Source of the DNA: WHSW01 sp036794585
GTDB lineage: Bacteria > Actinomycetota > Thermoleophilia > Solirubrobacterales > 70-9
Assembly: GCA_036794585.1 (NCBI GenBank)
Contig: DAIRGH010000045.1
Location: forward strand, 1 to 22,724
DNA length: 22,724 nucleotides
Reading direction: 5' to 3'
In this document: piece by piece, positions 7,560 to 14,598 of the stretch
Position numbering within the stretch: position 1 is the first letter of the stretch
Layout of the letters: every line of letters starts with the position of its first letter
The notes under the pieces: generated by a model
The model's input: only the letters and a program-made list of their open reading frames with translations
Told to the model about the DNA's origin: nothing
Database searches by the model: none
Program-made: the position numbers and the translations under genes

Positions 7560-7578
7560 GGTGCTGTTCTGTGGAGGG

Positions 7579-7584
7579 TAGGGT
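7579..7584 (+). promoter_or_regulatory. possible -10 box of the MFS gene (short or absent leader)
   Basis: TAGGGT ends six bases before GTG 7591 and there is no Shine-Dalgarno before that start. This is the geometry expected of a leaderless mRNA. The divergent M16 gene starts only 31 bases away, so the control region is extremely compact. Confidence 0.4.
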
Positions 7585-7590
7585 CGCCGC

Positions 7591-9270
7591 GTGCAGGCCG
7601 CCATTCGCCAGCGGATCTCCAACTCCCTCGAGACCTTTCGACAGGTCCTGCGAAACCCCGACGTGCGCCGGCTCGAGGCGTCGTGGGCGATGGCGCTTGT
7701 GTCCAACTGGGCCTTCTCGGTCGCGTTCATCGTCTACACCTACGACGTCGGCGGCGCAGGATTGGTCGGGGTCGCGTACGCGATCAAGCTGGTGCCCGCC
7801 GCGATCGCGTCGGCGCCATTGGCGACCCTGGCCGACAGGATCTCGAGGAAGCGGGTGCTGATCGGCGCCGAGCTGGGGATGACGCTTTCAACCCTTGGGA
7901 TCGCCGCGACCATCGCCGCGGATGGGCCCGTCGCGCTCGTGATCGCGGTCGCGTGCTTGTCGGGCATCTTCACGACCGCGCTGCATCCCGCTCTCGCGGC
8001 GACGTTGCCGAGCCTCTGCAAGCGACCCGAGGAGCTGACCGCGGCAAATGTCGTCAGCTCGACGATCGAGAGCCTGTCGATGTTCGTCGGGCCGGCGCTC
8101 GGCGGGCTGGTGATCGGCTTTGCCAGTTCGGCCGCGCTCGCCGCCGTGACGGCGGGCGGCTTCCTCGTCTCCGCTTTCTTTGCCGCCCGCCTGCCCGCTG
8201 ACGCCGAGCGGGAGCCGGAATCCGACAGCGAGGCCGCGCCGACGGCCGGGTTCCTCACCTCGGTCGCCGACGGATTTCGCGCCGTCGGCGCCGACCGCGG
8301 ACTGAGACTGATAGTCGGGCTGATGGCGGTTCAGACCTTCGTCGACGGAGCGCTCGGCGTGCTGACCGCGGTCGCCGCAATCGAGTTGCTGGACACGGGC
8401 GAGGCAGGGATCGGCTATCTGAACTCGGCCGTGGGCGTCGGAGCGCTGCTCGGGTCGTTCGCGGCGGCCGGGATGGTTGGCCGCCGCCTGGCGCCGGGGT
8501 TCGCAACGGGCCTCGTCCTCTGGGGTCTGCCGATCGCGCTGGTCGGGGTCCTGACCGAGAACGTCGCGGCGCTGGCGCTGTTCGGGATCGTCGGGATCGG
8601 CAACATCCTGATCGACGTCGCGGGGCTGACGATGCTCCAGCGTGCAGCCCCCGAGGACATGCTCGCGAGGGTTTTCGGCGTGCTCGAGACACTCGTCATG
8701 GCTTCGGTCGCGCTCGGGAGCCTGGCGACGCCGCTGCTGCTCGAGTTGGTCGGCGACCAAGCGACGTTCTTTGTGATCGGGGCGATCCTGCCCGTGCTGG
8801 CTGTTCTGTCCTGGAGCGCGCTCACCTCTCTCGATCGGGCGAGCCCAGCGCCGGCTGCCGCGCTCGAGGTGCTAGCGAAGCTGCCCTTCTTCGCCCCACT
8901 CGACCCGGAGACCCTGGAGTCCGTGGCCGCACGGGCCGAGGTCGAATCAGTCGCTGCCGGCCAGGCCGTGTTCCACCAGGGCGATCCGGGCGAGCGCTTC
9001 TACGTGATCGTCTCGGGCGAGGTCGAGGTCGTGATCGACGATCGACGGGCGCGGGTCGAGGGCCCCGGCGACTTCTTCGGCGAGATCGCACTCCTGCGCG
9101 AAGTACCGCGAACGGCCACGGTCACCGGCCTCGTCGACACCGAGTTGCTGTCGGTCGACGGGGAGGTCTTCGTCTCGGCGGTCAGCGGACACGCCGTTGG
9201 TCGCCGGAGCCTGGACGCGGTCGCGGCCTCCAGGCTCGCACACATGCGGCCGGGGCTCGCGACCTACTGA
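7591..9270 (+). CDS. MFS transporter with C-terminal cyclic-nucleotide-binding domain
   Basis: The 559-aa protein joins two modules. Residues about 20-415 contain about ten to twelve hydrophobic segments of a major facilitator carrier, with the loop 2-3 signature region LADRISRKRVLIGAEL and a second-half MLARVFGVLETLV typical of the enterobactin-exporter-like MFS-3 group. Residues about 425-545 form a cNMP-binding beta-roll: LPFFAPLDPETLESVAAR, VFHQGDPGERFYVIVSGEVE, and the phosphate-binding cassette FFGEIALLREVPRTATV, with Glu498 and Arg507 as the expected ribose and phosphate contacts. The carrier sits in the inner membrane with the regulatory domain in the cytoplasm. The transported compound is unknown. 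The fusion implies activity gated by cAMP, cGMP or a related nucleotide. Confidence 0.93.
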   Translation: MQAAIRQRISNSLETFRQVLRNPDVRRLEASWAMALVSNWAFSVAFIVYTYDVGGAGLVGVAYAIKLVPAAIASAPLATLADRISRKRVLIGAELGMTLSTLGIAATIAADGPVALVIAVACLSGIFTTALHPALAATLPSLCKRPEELTAANVVSSTIESLSMFVGPALGGLVIGFASSAALAAVTAGGFLVSAFFAARLPADAEREPESDSEAAPTAGFLTSVADGFRAVGADRGLRLIVGLMAVQTFVDGALGVLTAVAAIELLDTGEAGIGYLNSAVGVGALLGSFAAAGMVGRRLAPGFATGLVLWGLPIALVGVLTENVAALALFGIVGIGNILIDVAGLTMLQRAAPEDMLARVFGVLETLVMASVALGSLATPLLLELVGDQATFFVIGAILPVLAVLSWSALTSLDRASPAPAAALEVLAKLPFFAPLDPETLESVAARAEVESVAAGQAVFHQGDPGERFYVIVSGEVEVVIDDRRARVEGPGDFFGEIALLREVPRTATVTGLVDTELLSVDGEVFVSAVSGHAVGRRSLDAVAASRLAHMRPGLATY

Positions 9271-9288
9271 GTCATCACTCGTCCGTGA

Positions 9289-9513
9289 CTAGCGGCGGTG
9301 CTCCTCGACGTCGGACTCCTCGTCGTCCTCGTGGCGGACGGGCCGGCGGTGCTCCTCGACCTCGGACTCGCCCTCTTCCTCGTGCCGAACGGGCCTGCGG
9401 TGCTCCTCGACGTCGGACCCGCCCTCTTCCTCGTGTCGGACCGGCCTGCGCTCTTCGGTGTCGGACCCGCCCTCTTCCTCGTGTCGGACCGGCCTGCGCT
9501 GCTCCTCGCTCAT
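9289..9513 (-). CDS. 74-aa tandem-repeat protein of charged 17-residue units
   Basis: ATG 9513 has an excellent Shine-Dalgarno (AAGGAG, six bases upstream), which picks this strand and frame out of several open ones. After MS, the protein is about four copies of a 17-residue unit with consensus EEHRRPVRHEEEGGSDV, ending in EEHRR. The second unit is one residue short and the fourth is the most diverged (HEDDEESDV). It contains only E, D, R, H, P, V, G, S, T and one Q, with no Cys, aromatic or hydrophobic core. It should be disordered, with seven His and many Glu that could bind metal or a partner. I do not recognise a named family. Its gene is convergent with the MFS gene and divergent from the subtilisin-like gene. 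Confidence 0.75.
   Translation of the reverse strand: MSEEQRRPVRHEEEGGSDTEERRPVRHEEEGGSDVEEHRRPVRHEEEGESEVEEHRRPVRHEDDEESDVEEHRR
9292..9507 (-). repeat. tandem DNA repeat, about 51-bp unit, four copies
   Basis: Four near-identical units each contain a CGGCCGGTCCGxCACGAxGA-like core on the minus strand and encode the RRPVRHEEE motif. One copy is 48 bp, matching the missing residue in repeat 2. Differences are mainly at third codon positions and in the acidic stretch. This suggests older in-frame duplication under protein-level selection rather than very recent slippage. Confidence 0.8.
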
Positions 9514-9519
9514 CCTGAT

Positions 9520-9525
9520 CTCCTT
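9520..9525 (-). promoter_or_regulatory. ribosome binding site of the repeat protein
   Basis: AAGGAG on the minus strand is six bases from ATG 9513. It decides both strand and start for a gene whose sequence is repetitive and open in other frames. Confidence 0.7.
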
Positions 9526-9654
9526 CGCTCGCGGCCCTCCCATGGGCCATTTGCAGATTCCGACCATACGACGGGGAAACGGGTCAGATTCTTCCCGGCC
9601 TCGCCGCCCGAACCCTCTCACAACGGGGCCGCGCACGTTGCCCACTGGCCGTGA

Positions 9655-9660
9655 TTAGAT
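9655..9660 (+). promoter_or_regulatory. possible -10 box of the S8 peptidase gene
   Basis: TTAGAT ends seven bases before GTG 9668, with no Shine-Dalgarno between. This would give a leaderless protease-GAF mRNA. The -35 region is not convincing. Confidence 0.35.
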
Positions 9661-9667
9661 CGCGGGC

Positions 9668-10516
9668 GTGGAGGTAACCCCCGGGATCGAGGAGGACCCG
9701 CTTCCCGCATGGAGCCTTCCCGACGACCGGGAGATCGGCCTCGGCCCGCTCGACTGGCCGGAGCCGGTCACCCGCGAATGGGCCTGGGGCGGCTCCGCCG
9801 GAGCGGGCGCGCGGGTCTGCGTGGTCGACTCCGGGGTCGAGGCCGACCACCCGGACGTCGGTGAGGTCGCTCGCCGAGTGACGGTCAGAGTCGACTCAGA
9901 CGGGCTCGCGAGCGCCGAGGAGGACGAGGTCGGCGACGTGAGCGGTCACGGCACCGCCTGCGCGAGCATCATCCGTCGCCTCGCGCCAGAGTGCCAGCTG
10001 ACCAGCATGCGGGTGCTCACCAAGGGCAAGCACGGCTCGAAGGGCAGTGCGCTCGAGATGATCGCCGGCCTGATCTGGGCGATCGAGGAAGGCTTCGACG
10101 TGGTCGCCCTCAGCCTCTCGACGTCGCGGCGCAGGTACTCGCCGATGCTCTATGAGATGGCCGACAGCGCCTACTTCAACGGCACGATGGTCGTCGCGTC
10201 CGCTCACAACATGCCGGTCGAGAGCTATCCGTGGAGGTACGCAGCGGTGGTCTCCGTCGGCAGCCACGAGGGCCAGGATCCGATGACGTTCTACTGCAAT
10301 CCGACTCCGCCGGTCGAGTTCTTCGCGCCCGGCGTCGACGTCGAGGTGGCGTGGAGTGGGGGCACGCGACTTCGCGTTACCGGCAACAGCTTCGCGGCCC
10401 CGCATATCAGCGGCATCCTCGCCCTGATTCGCGCCAAGCATCCCGAGCTCTCGCCCTACGAGCTGAAGAGCATCCTGCGGCTGACCGCCTCGAACGCACC
10501 GGGAAGCGGCGGCTGA
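9668..10516 (+). CDS. S8 (subtilisin-like) serine peptidase, cytoplasmic short form
   Basis: The 282-aa protein contains the complete subtilase catalytic set: Asp54 in CVVDSGVEADHPDV, His94 in SGHGTACASII, oxyanion Asn181 in VVASAHNMP and Ser241 in GNSFAAPHISGI. It has no signal peptide and no recognisable I9 propeptide, only about 45 residues before the first strand. It is therefore likely made directly as an intracellular enzyme. The oxyanion segment reads SAHN instead of the common AAGN. The stop TGA shares a base with the ATG of the GAF gene, so the two proteins are translationally coupled. The obvious hypothesis is that the GAF protein controls or targets the protease. The divergent gene encodes a repeat-rich, protease-accessible peptide. 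Confidence 0.92.
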   Translation: MEVTPGIEEDPLPAWSLPDDREIGLGPLDWPEPVTREWAWGGSAGAGARVCVVDSGVEADHPDVGEVARRVTVRVDSDGLASAEEDEVGDVSGHGTACASIIRRLAPECQLTSMRVLTKGKHGSKGSALEMIAGLIWAIEEGFDVVALSLSTSRRRYSPMLYEMADSAYFNGTMVVASAHNMPVESYPWRYAAVVSVGSHEGQDPMTFYCNPTPPVEFFAPGVDVEVAWSGGTRLRVTGNSFAAPHISGILALIRAKHPELSPYELKSILRLTASNAPGSGG

Positions 10517-11187
10517 TGGCCGGCGAGGGCGAGGCGCGGATCGCACGGGCCGCCGGAATCCTCGACACCGCGTCTGAGCACGCCTTGCTGCTGCGCACGA
10601 TTGTCGAGGCGGCGCGCGGCATCTTTGCCGCCAAGGCCTCATCGGTGATGCTGTTCGACGACGAGACGAACGAGCTGGTCTTCGAGGCGGTCGTCGGCGA
10701 GGGCGAAGAGACGCTGCTCGGGCGTCGGATCCCGGCCGATGTGGGGATTGCCGGTTGGGTCATGAGCTCCCGCGAGCCGCTCGTGATCGAGGACGTCCAA
10801 TCAGATCCAAGGTTCGCGCGCGACGTTGCCGAGCGCTCGGGGTACGTCCCCAAGGGCCTGATGGCGGCGCCGCTGATCCGGGGCGAGACGACGATCGGCG
10901 TGCTCTCGGTTCTCGATCGGCCGGCGAACGCCAAGTTCAGCATCGCCGAGATGGATCTGCTGGTGCTGTTCGCGACTCAGGCAGCGTTGGCGCTCGACCT
11001 GCTGCAGCGCTCGCGACGGGCGAGTGAAGCGCTCGCCGGTGCCGAGGACAGCCCCCTGGGCCGGCTGCAAAACGCGATCGACGCGATCCGCGACGGCGAG
11101 CGCCAAGCTGCCGCCGACGAGGTCGTCGACGCACTCGCCCGGCTGCTGCGAGAGGACTCGGAGCCACCCGGGATCCGCTTCGGCTAG
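10516..11187 (+). CDS. GAF-domain sensor protein
   Basis: The 223-aa protein begins with a helix (IARAAGILDTASEHALLLRT), followed by one GAF domain at about residues 20-165. The GAF features include SSVMLFDDETNELVFEAVVG, IPADVGIAGWVMSSREPLVI, the PRFARDV turn and MAAPLIRGETTIGVLSVLDR, ending in FATQAALALDLLQ. The last 50 residues are a helical tail (RLQNAIDAIRDGERQAAADE) without an enzymatic output domain. GAF domains bind small ligands such as cyclic nucleotides, haem or chromophores; the ligand is not evident here. ATG 10516 overlaps the protease stop by one base, so it was chosen over in-frame upstream starts that lie inside the protease gene. It ends in a CTAG shared with the nitrilase gene. 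Confidence 0.9.
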   Translation: MAGEGEARIARAAGILDTASEHALLLRTIVEAARGIFAAKASSVMLFDDETNELVFEAVVGEGEETLLGRRIPADVGIAGWVMSSREPLVIEDVQSDPRFARDVAERSGYVPKGLMAAPLIRGETTIGVLSVLDRPANAKFSIAEMDLLVLFATQAALALDLLQRSRRASEALAGAEDSPLGRLQNAIDAIRDGERQAAADEVVDALARLLREDSEPPGIRFG

Positions 11188-12182
11188 GGCTCCGTCGACG
11201 GTCCGTGGGAGCCGATCCGCTCGGCGAGCTCGAGGTCGTCGGCCAGCGACCTCTCCACGACGGCAGGGCGAGCTGATGTGTCGACCGCCAAGCGAAAGAC
11301 ATCCGGACGGTTGTAGTGGCCGACGGGATCGAAGAAGCGCCGCTGCGTGCCGACGAGGTCCAGGTCCAACTCGGCGGTCACGATGCGTTCCTCCTCGGTC
11401 ACCGGTCCGGCGAGGAGATCTCCCGTCGGGGCGACGATGACGGTGTTGCCAGGAAGGAGCCAGCCGTCCTCCCGCTCGCGATCCGCTGCCGGATAGAAGG
11501 CGTCCGGGCGCGGAAATGACGCGGGGATCTGCCTCGCGTGCATGCACGGATTGACGCCGACGACGAACATCCGTCCCTCGCGCGCGATGTGGCGCATCGT
11601 CGCCACCCACCCGTCGCCGGTCGCGAGCGTTGGCGCAACCCAGACGTCCACTCCCTGCGAGTAGAGGTAGAAGCGCGCCAGCGGCATGTAGTTCTCCCAG
11701 CAGATCAGCCCACCGAGCTGCCCGAACGAAGTCGCGATCGTGCGCAACGTCGACCCGTCGCCCATCCCCCAGACGGTCCGTTCGGAGCCCGTCGGCATCA
11801 GCTTGCGATGCTGCTCCACGAGGGCCCCGTCCGGGCCGAAGTACAGAAGCGTGTTGTAGATCGTTCCACCGTCACGCTCATCCACACCGATGACGAGCCA
11901 GACGCCCGCTTCGCGGGCGATCTGGCCGAGCCTCTCAGTCGAGGAACTCGGCACGACGACCGCCTGATCGACCAACAGTGCGAACCACTCGTCGTCGTCG
12001 TCCCAGATCCGCGCCGTGTCGATCCACACCGGCGGCCCGGGGACAAAGGCCTCCGGAAAGACCACAAGCTCGGCGCCGCCATGTTCAGCCTGCTGCGTCA
12101 ACTTTGCGACGCGGTCGATGGTCGCCTGCTCATCCATGAAGACGGGCGCCGCCTGCACCGCCGCGACTCGCAGGACGCTCAT
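11184..12182 (-). CDS. nitrilase-type carbon-nitrogen hydrolase
   Basis: The 332-aa protein shows the nitrilase-superfamily triad: Glu44 in VVFPEAFVPGPP, Lys127 in HRKLMPTGSERTVWG and Cys161 in GGLICWENYMPLARF. The HRKLMPT...ERTVWGxGDGS segment and the CWEN motif are characteristic of branch 1, the true nitrilases that turn nitriles into carboxylic acids and ammonia. Amidase branches differ at these sites. The length also fits branch 1. Such enzymes are cytoplasmic and form spirals or large oligomers. ATG 12182 gives MSVLRVAAVQAAPVF, the expected first strand. No good Shine-Dalgarno is visible. No aldoxime dehydratase or nitrile pathway gene lies next to it. Confidence 0.9.
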   Translation of the reverse strand: MSVLRVAAVQAAPVFMDEQATIDRVAKLTQQAEHGGAELVVFPEAFVPGPPVWIDTARIWDDDDEWFALLVDQAVVVPSSSTERLGQIAREAGVWLVIGVDERDGGTIYNTLLYFGPDGALVEQHRKLMPTGSERTVWGMGDGSTLRTIATSFGQLGGLICWENYMPLARFYLYSQGVDVWVAPTLATGDGWVATMRHIAREGRMFVVGVNPCMHARQIPASFPRPDAFYPAADREREDGWLLPGNTVIVAPTGDLLAGPVTEEERIVTAELDLDLVGTQRRFFDPVGHYNRPDVFRLAVDTSARPAVVERSLADDLELAERIGSHGPSTEP

Positions 12183-12314
12183 CGCGACCGCACTGGGCCC
12201 ACCCTGAGGGGCTTGGTCGCGGTCACACGGGGATCAAAGCAGAGACGCCAGCCACCAGGGTGTGCGCGATCGCCCTGGACGACTTGCAAGTGTCCGAGGT
12301 GTCGACCAGCGGAG

Positions 12315-12337
12315 AAAGCCCTGTGAAGCAGGGCTTT
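12315..12337 (-). terminator. intrinsic terminator after tRNA-Ala(CGC)
   Basis: AAAGCCCTG and CAGGGCTTT form a nine-pair stem around a five-base loop, starting eight bases beyond the 3' end of the tRNA on the minus strand. The A/T ends of the stem extend the T-run on both strands, so it may also act on plus-strand transcripts. It is the clearest terminator in the window. Confidence 0.75.
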
Positions 12338-12344
12338 TCTGCGA

Positions 12345-12417
12345 TGGAGCTAGGCGGGCTCGAACCGCCGACCTCCTGATTGCGAACCAGGCGCTCTCCC
12401 AACTGAGCTATAGCCCC
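12345..12417 (-). tRNA. tRNA-Ala (anticodon CGC)
   Basis: The 73-nt cloverleaf is complete: acceptor GGGGCTA/TAGCTCC, a D-arm in TAGCTCAGTTGGGAGAGC, anticodon stem CCTGG/TCAGG around loop TTCGCAA, and T-arm GGCGG-TTCGAGC-CCGCC. The anticodon CGC reads the alanine codon GCG, abundant in this GC-rich genome. The G3:U70 pair, the main identity element for alanyl-tRNA synthetase, is present. The CCA end is not encoded (TCG follows the discriminator A), so it must be added after transcription. Confidence 0.96.
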
Positions 12418-12455
12418 TCGGGTGGCGTCCGGCCGTGGGCCGGGCGCCCCCACGC

Positions 12456-12461
12456 AGGATA
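12456..12461 (-). promoter_or_regulatory. possible -10 box of tRNA-Ala(CGC)
   Basis: TATCCT on the minus strand lies 38 bases before the tRNA 5' end, allowing a short 5' leader to be removed by RNase P. The -35 region is weak, so this is tentative. Confidence 0.3.
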
Positions 12462-12546
12462 CCGGGCGTTTCACGCACCCACAGGCGCGATTCCGCTTGC
12501 CGGCGCCCGTATTCAAGGTCGGAGGCCGATCGAGCCGATTTAAGCT

Positions 12547-14517
12547 GTGAGCTTGAGCTTTCGCCTGCGACTGACCCTGTTCTTCCTCCTGATCGTCGTC
12601 GTGCCGATGGTCACCTTGGCGATCCTGGTTTCCCAGGTCGCCGGCGATTCTGCGACCGGAAAGGCAGACGCGCGCCTGAGTGCTGGCCTGCAGACCGCCA
12701 CGAACCTCTACGAGGAGGCGCAGGACGATTCCCAGCGCGCGGCGGCCGGGCTGGCCGCCGACGTCGCGGGCGATCCGCAGGCCGTGGCGGCGCTGAAGTC
12801 GGGCGACACCGGCCAGATCGCCGATGTCGCCCGCGGCCTACCGGGGCAGAACGGGGTGACCGCGGTCGAGGTCGAAGGCGCCGACGGTGCTGCCGCCGCG
12901 GCAGGCGAGGGTGAGCCGGTCGCCGCCGCCTCGGTCGGACTCGTCGACAGCGACGGCTCCGAGCTCGGCACACTGACCGCGACCACCACCACGGCGCCGG
13001 CGTTCCTCGACCGGATCGAGCGGGTCACCGGCGAGCGCGCAGAGCTCGTCGGACCGCGGGGGCCGGTCGGCACCGGCGCCGAGACGATCGACACGGACAC
13101 CCTGCCCGGCGGTGGCGAGGCGGCTGACTTCGAGACCGCTGACGGCGACCAGCAGCGGATCGCGGCGACCGAGCCGCTGGGGCAGGAGCGGCTGCGGATC
13201 GCGCTTATGGCCCCGGCCGAGGTCGAGGGGTTCTTCGGCTCGCAGCCGAAGGTCGCGATCGCCGTGATCGTCTTCTTCGGCGTCGCACTGCTGGCCGTGA
13301 TGTTGCTGCTGCGCTCACTGCAGGGCTACGTCACCGAGATGCTCGGCGCCGCCAGGCGGATCGGCGGCGGCGACTTCTCGGGCAAGGTCCCGGTCAGCGG
13401 CAGCGACGAGATGGCCGGGCTCGCTAGTGAATTCAACCGGATGAGCGACCGGCTCAGCGAGCAGATGGACCAACTGCGCCGCCAGCGGGTCGAGATCGAG
13501 AAGTCCGTGCAACGGATCGGCGAGGCGTTCGCCTCCGGCCTCGACCGGCAGGCGCTGCTCACGATCCTCGTCGAGACCGCGGTCGGCACCTGTGAAGCCG
13601 ACTACGGCCTGGTCGCGCTGAGTGGCCAGGTCGGTTCCGAGGCCGAGTCGGGTCGGCGCACCGAGGCGATGAGCGATGCCGCGCTGGCGGCCGAGGAGCG
13701 AGCGCTGCGCGAGGGCACTCCGGTCGAAGAGGAGCGCGACGGGGCGTATGCGCTCTCGAGTGCGCTCGGCAACATCGGGCAGTCCGGCGAGCCGGTGGGT
13801 GCGATGACGATCGCGCGCGAGAGCCACCCGTTCACGAGCTCGGAGCGCGAGGTCTTCCTCTACCTGCTCGGCCAGGCGGCGGCGTCGGTCGAGAACGTCG
13901 CCCTGCACGAGCTGGTGGCCGAGCAGGCCGTGACCGACGAGCTCACCGGGCTGCCTAACAAGCGTGCGTTCCAGGAGGCGATGCGCAAGGAATCCGCGCG
14001 CGCGGCGCGCTTCAAGCACGACCTGTCGCTGGTGATCCTCGACATCGACAACTTCAAGCAGGTCAACGACACCCACGGGCACCTGCAGGGCGACGAGGTC
14101 CTGCGGGTGATCGGCAAGATCCTCGCCGAGGAGTCCCGCGGCATCGACACGCCGGCCCGCTACGGCGGCGAGGAGTTCGTCGTCGCCCTGCCCGAGACCG
14201 ATACCGAGGGAGCGCTCGAGGTCGCCGAGCGAATTCGCGAGCGGATCGAGGTGGTCTCGATCCCAATGGTCGAATCCGAGGGCGAGATGAAGATCACGGC
14301 GAGCATCGGCACGGCGACGATGCCGGCGCCTCCCGCCGACGTGCAGGACCTAGTCGCGGCGGCCGACGGGGCTCTTTATGAGGCAAAGCGCAGCGGCAAG
14401 AACAGGGTCGTAGTCGCGCCCACCGACAACGGCGACGAGGCGGCCGCCGCCGCCGATTCGGGCGACGATTCCGAAGCCACGGCGGCGCAGGGACCGGTCG
14501 CAGCGCGGCGAAAGTAG
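12547..14517 (+). CDS. membrane diguanylate cyclase (TM-sensor-TM-HAMP-GAF-GGDEF)
   Basis: GTG 12547 starts a 656-aa protein. A transmembrane helix (about residues 8-30, LTLFFLLIVVVPMVTLAILV) is followed by about 200 residues of Ala/Gly/Asp-rich extracytoplasmic sensor and a second helix at about 236-257. A HAMP domain (to about 310, including GGDFSGKVPVSGSDEMAGLA), a GAF-like domain (about 320-455) and a GGDEF domain (about 470-625) follow. The catalytic motif is GGEEF (540-544), with DIDNFKQVNDTHGH upstream. RGID at 531-534, five residues before it, is an intact product-inhibition I-site (RxxD). It should make cyclic di-GMP in response to an envelope signal and be feedback inhibited. The last 25 residues are low-complexity. 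No EAL domain is present. Confidence 0.95.
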   Translation: MSLSFRLRLTLFFLLIVVVPMVTLAILVSQVAGDSATGKADARLSAGLQTATNLYEEAQDDSQRAAAGLAADVAGDPQAVAALKSGDTGQIADVARGLPGQNGVTAVEVEGADGAAAAAGEGEPVAAASVGLVDSDGSELGTLTATTTTAPAFLDRIERVTGERAELVGPRGPVGTGAETIDTDTLPGGGEAADFETADGDQQRIAATEPLGQERLRIALMAPAEVEGFFGSQPKVAIAVIVFFGVALLAVMLLLRSLQGYVTEMLGAARRIGGGDFSGKVPVSGSDEMAGLASEFNRMSDRLSEQMDQLRRQRVEIEKSVQRIGEAFASGLDRQALLTILVETAVGTCEADYGLVALSGQVGSEAESGRRTEAMSDAALAAEERALREGTPVEEERDGAYALSSALGNIGQSGEPVGAMTIARESHPFTSSEREVFLYLLGQAAASVENVALHELVAEQAVTDELTGLPNKRAFQEAMRKESARAARFKHDLSLVILDIDNFKQVNDTHGHLQGDEVLRVIGKILAEESRGIDTPARYGGEEFVVALPETDTEGALEVAERIRERIEVVSIPMVESEGEMKITASIGTATMPAPPADVQDLVAAADGALYEAKRSGKNRVVVAPTDNGDEAAAAADSGDDSEATAAQGPVAARRK

Positions 14518-14574
14518 GCGTGGGCGCCGCCTGGCGCGCGTGTGACGGCCAAACGACGGCGACCGGCCGCGGAG

Positions 14575-14580
14575 TAACCT
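14575..14580 (+). promoter_or_regulatory. possible -10 box of the acidic-protein gene
   Basis: TAACCT lies in the short gap after the diguanylate cyclase gene and 18 bases before ATG 14599. It would permit independent transcription of the next gene. No clear -35 box is seen. Confidence 0.25.
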
Positions 14581-14598
14581 TCGCGCCACCGCATTGCC

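Noticed and set aside
6891..8201. 436-aa plus-strand frame spanning the M16 and MFS starts
   Set aside because: It crosses the divergent start region of two clear genes and has low-complexity Arg/Gly sequence without motifs.
9292..9507. CRISPR array
   Set aside because: The about 51-bp units are contiguous and coding with no unique spacers, and no cas genes are nearby.
9275..9550. alternative repeat proteins in other frames of the 9289-9513 region
   Set aside because: Tandem repeats keep all frames open. Only the minus frame from ATG 9513 has a Shine-Dalgarno and balanced composition.
12223..12516. 97-aa minus-strand frame covering tRNA-Ala(CGC)
   Set aside because: The GAIAQLGERLVRNQEVGGSSPP segment is translation of a tRNA gene, a common false ORF.
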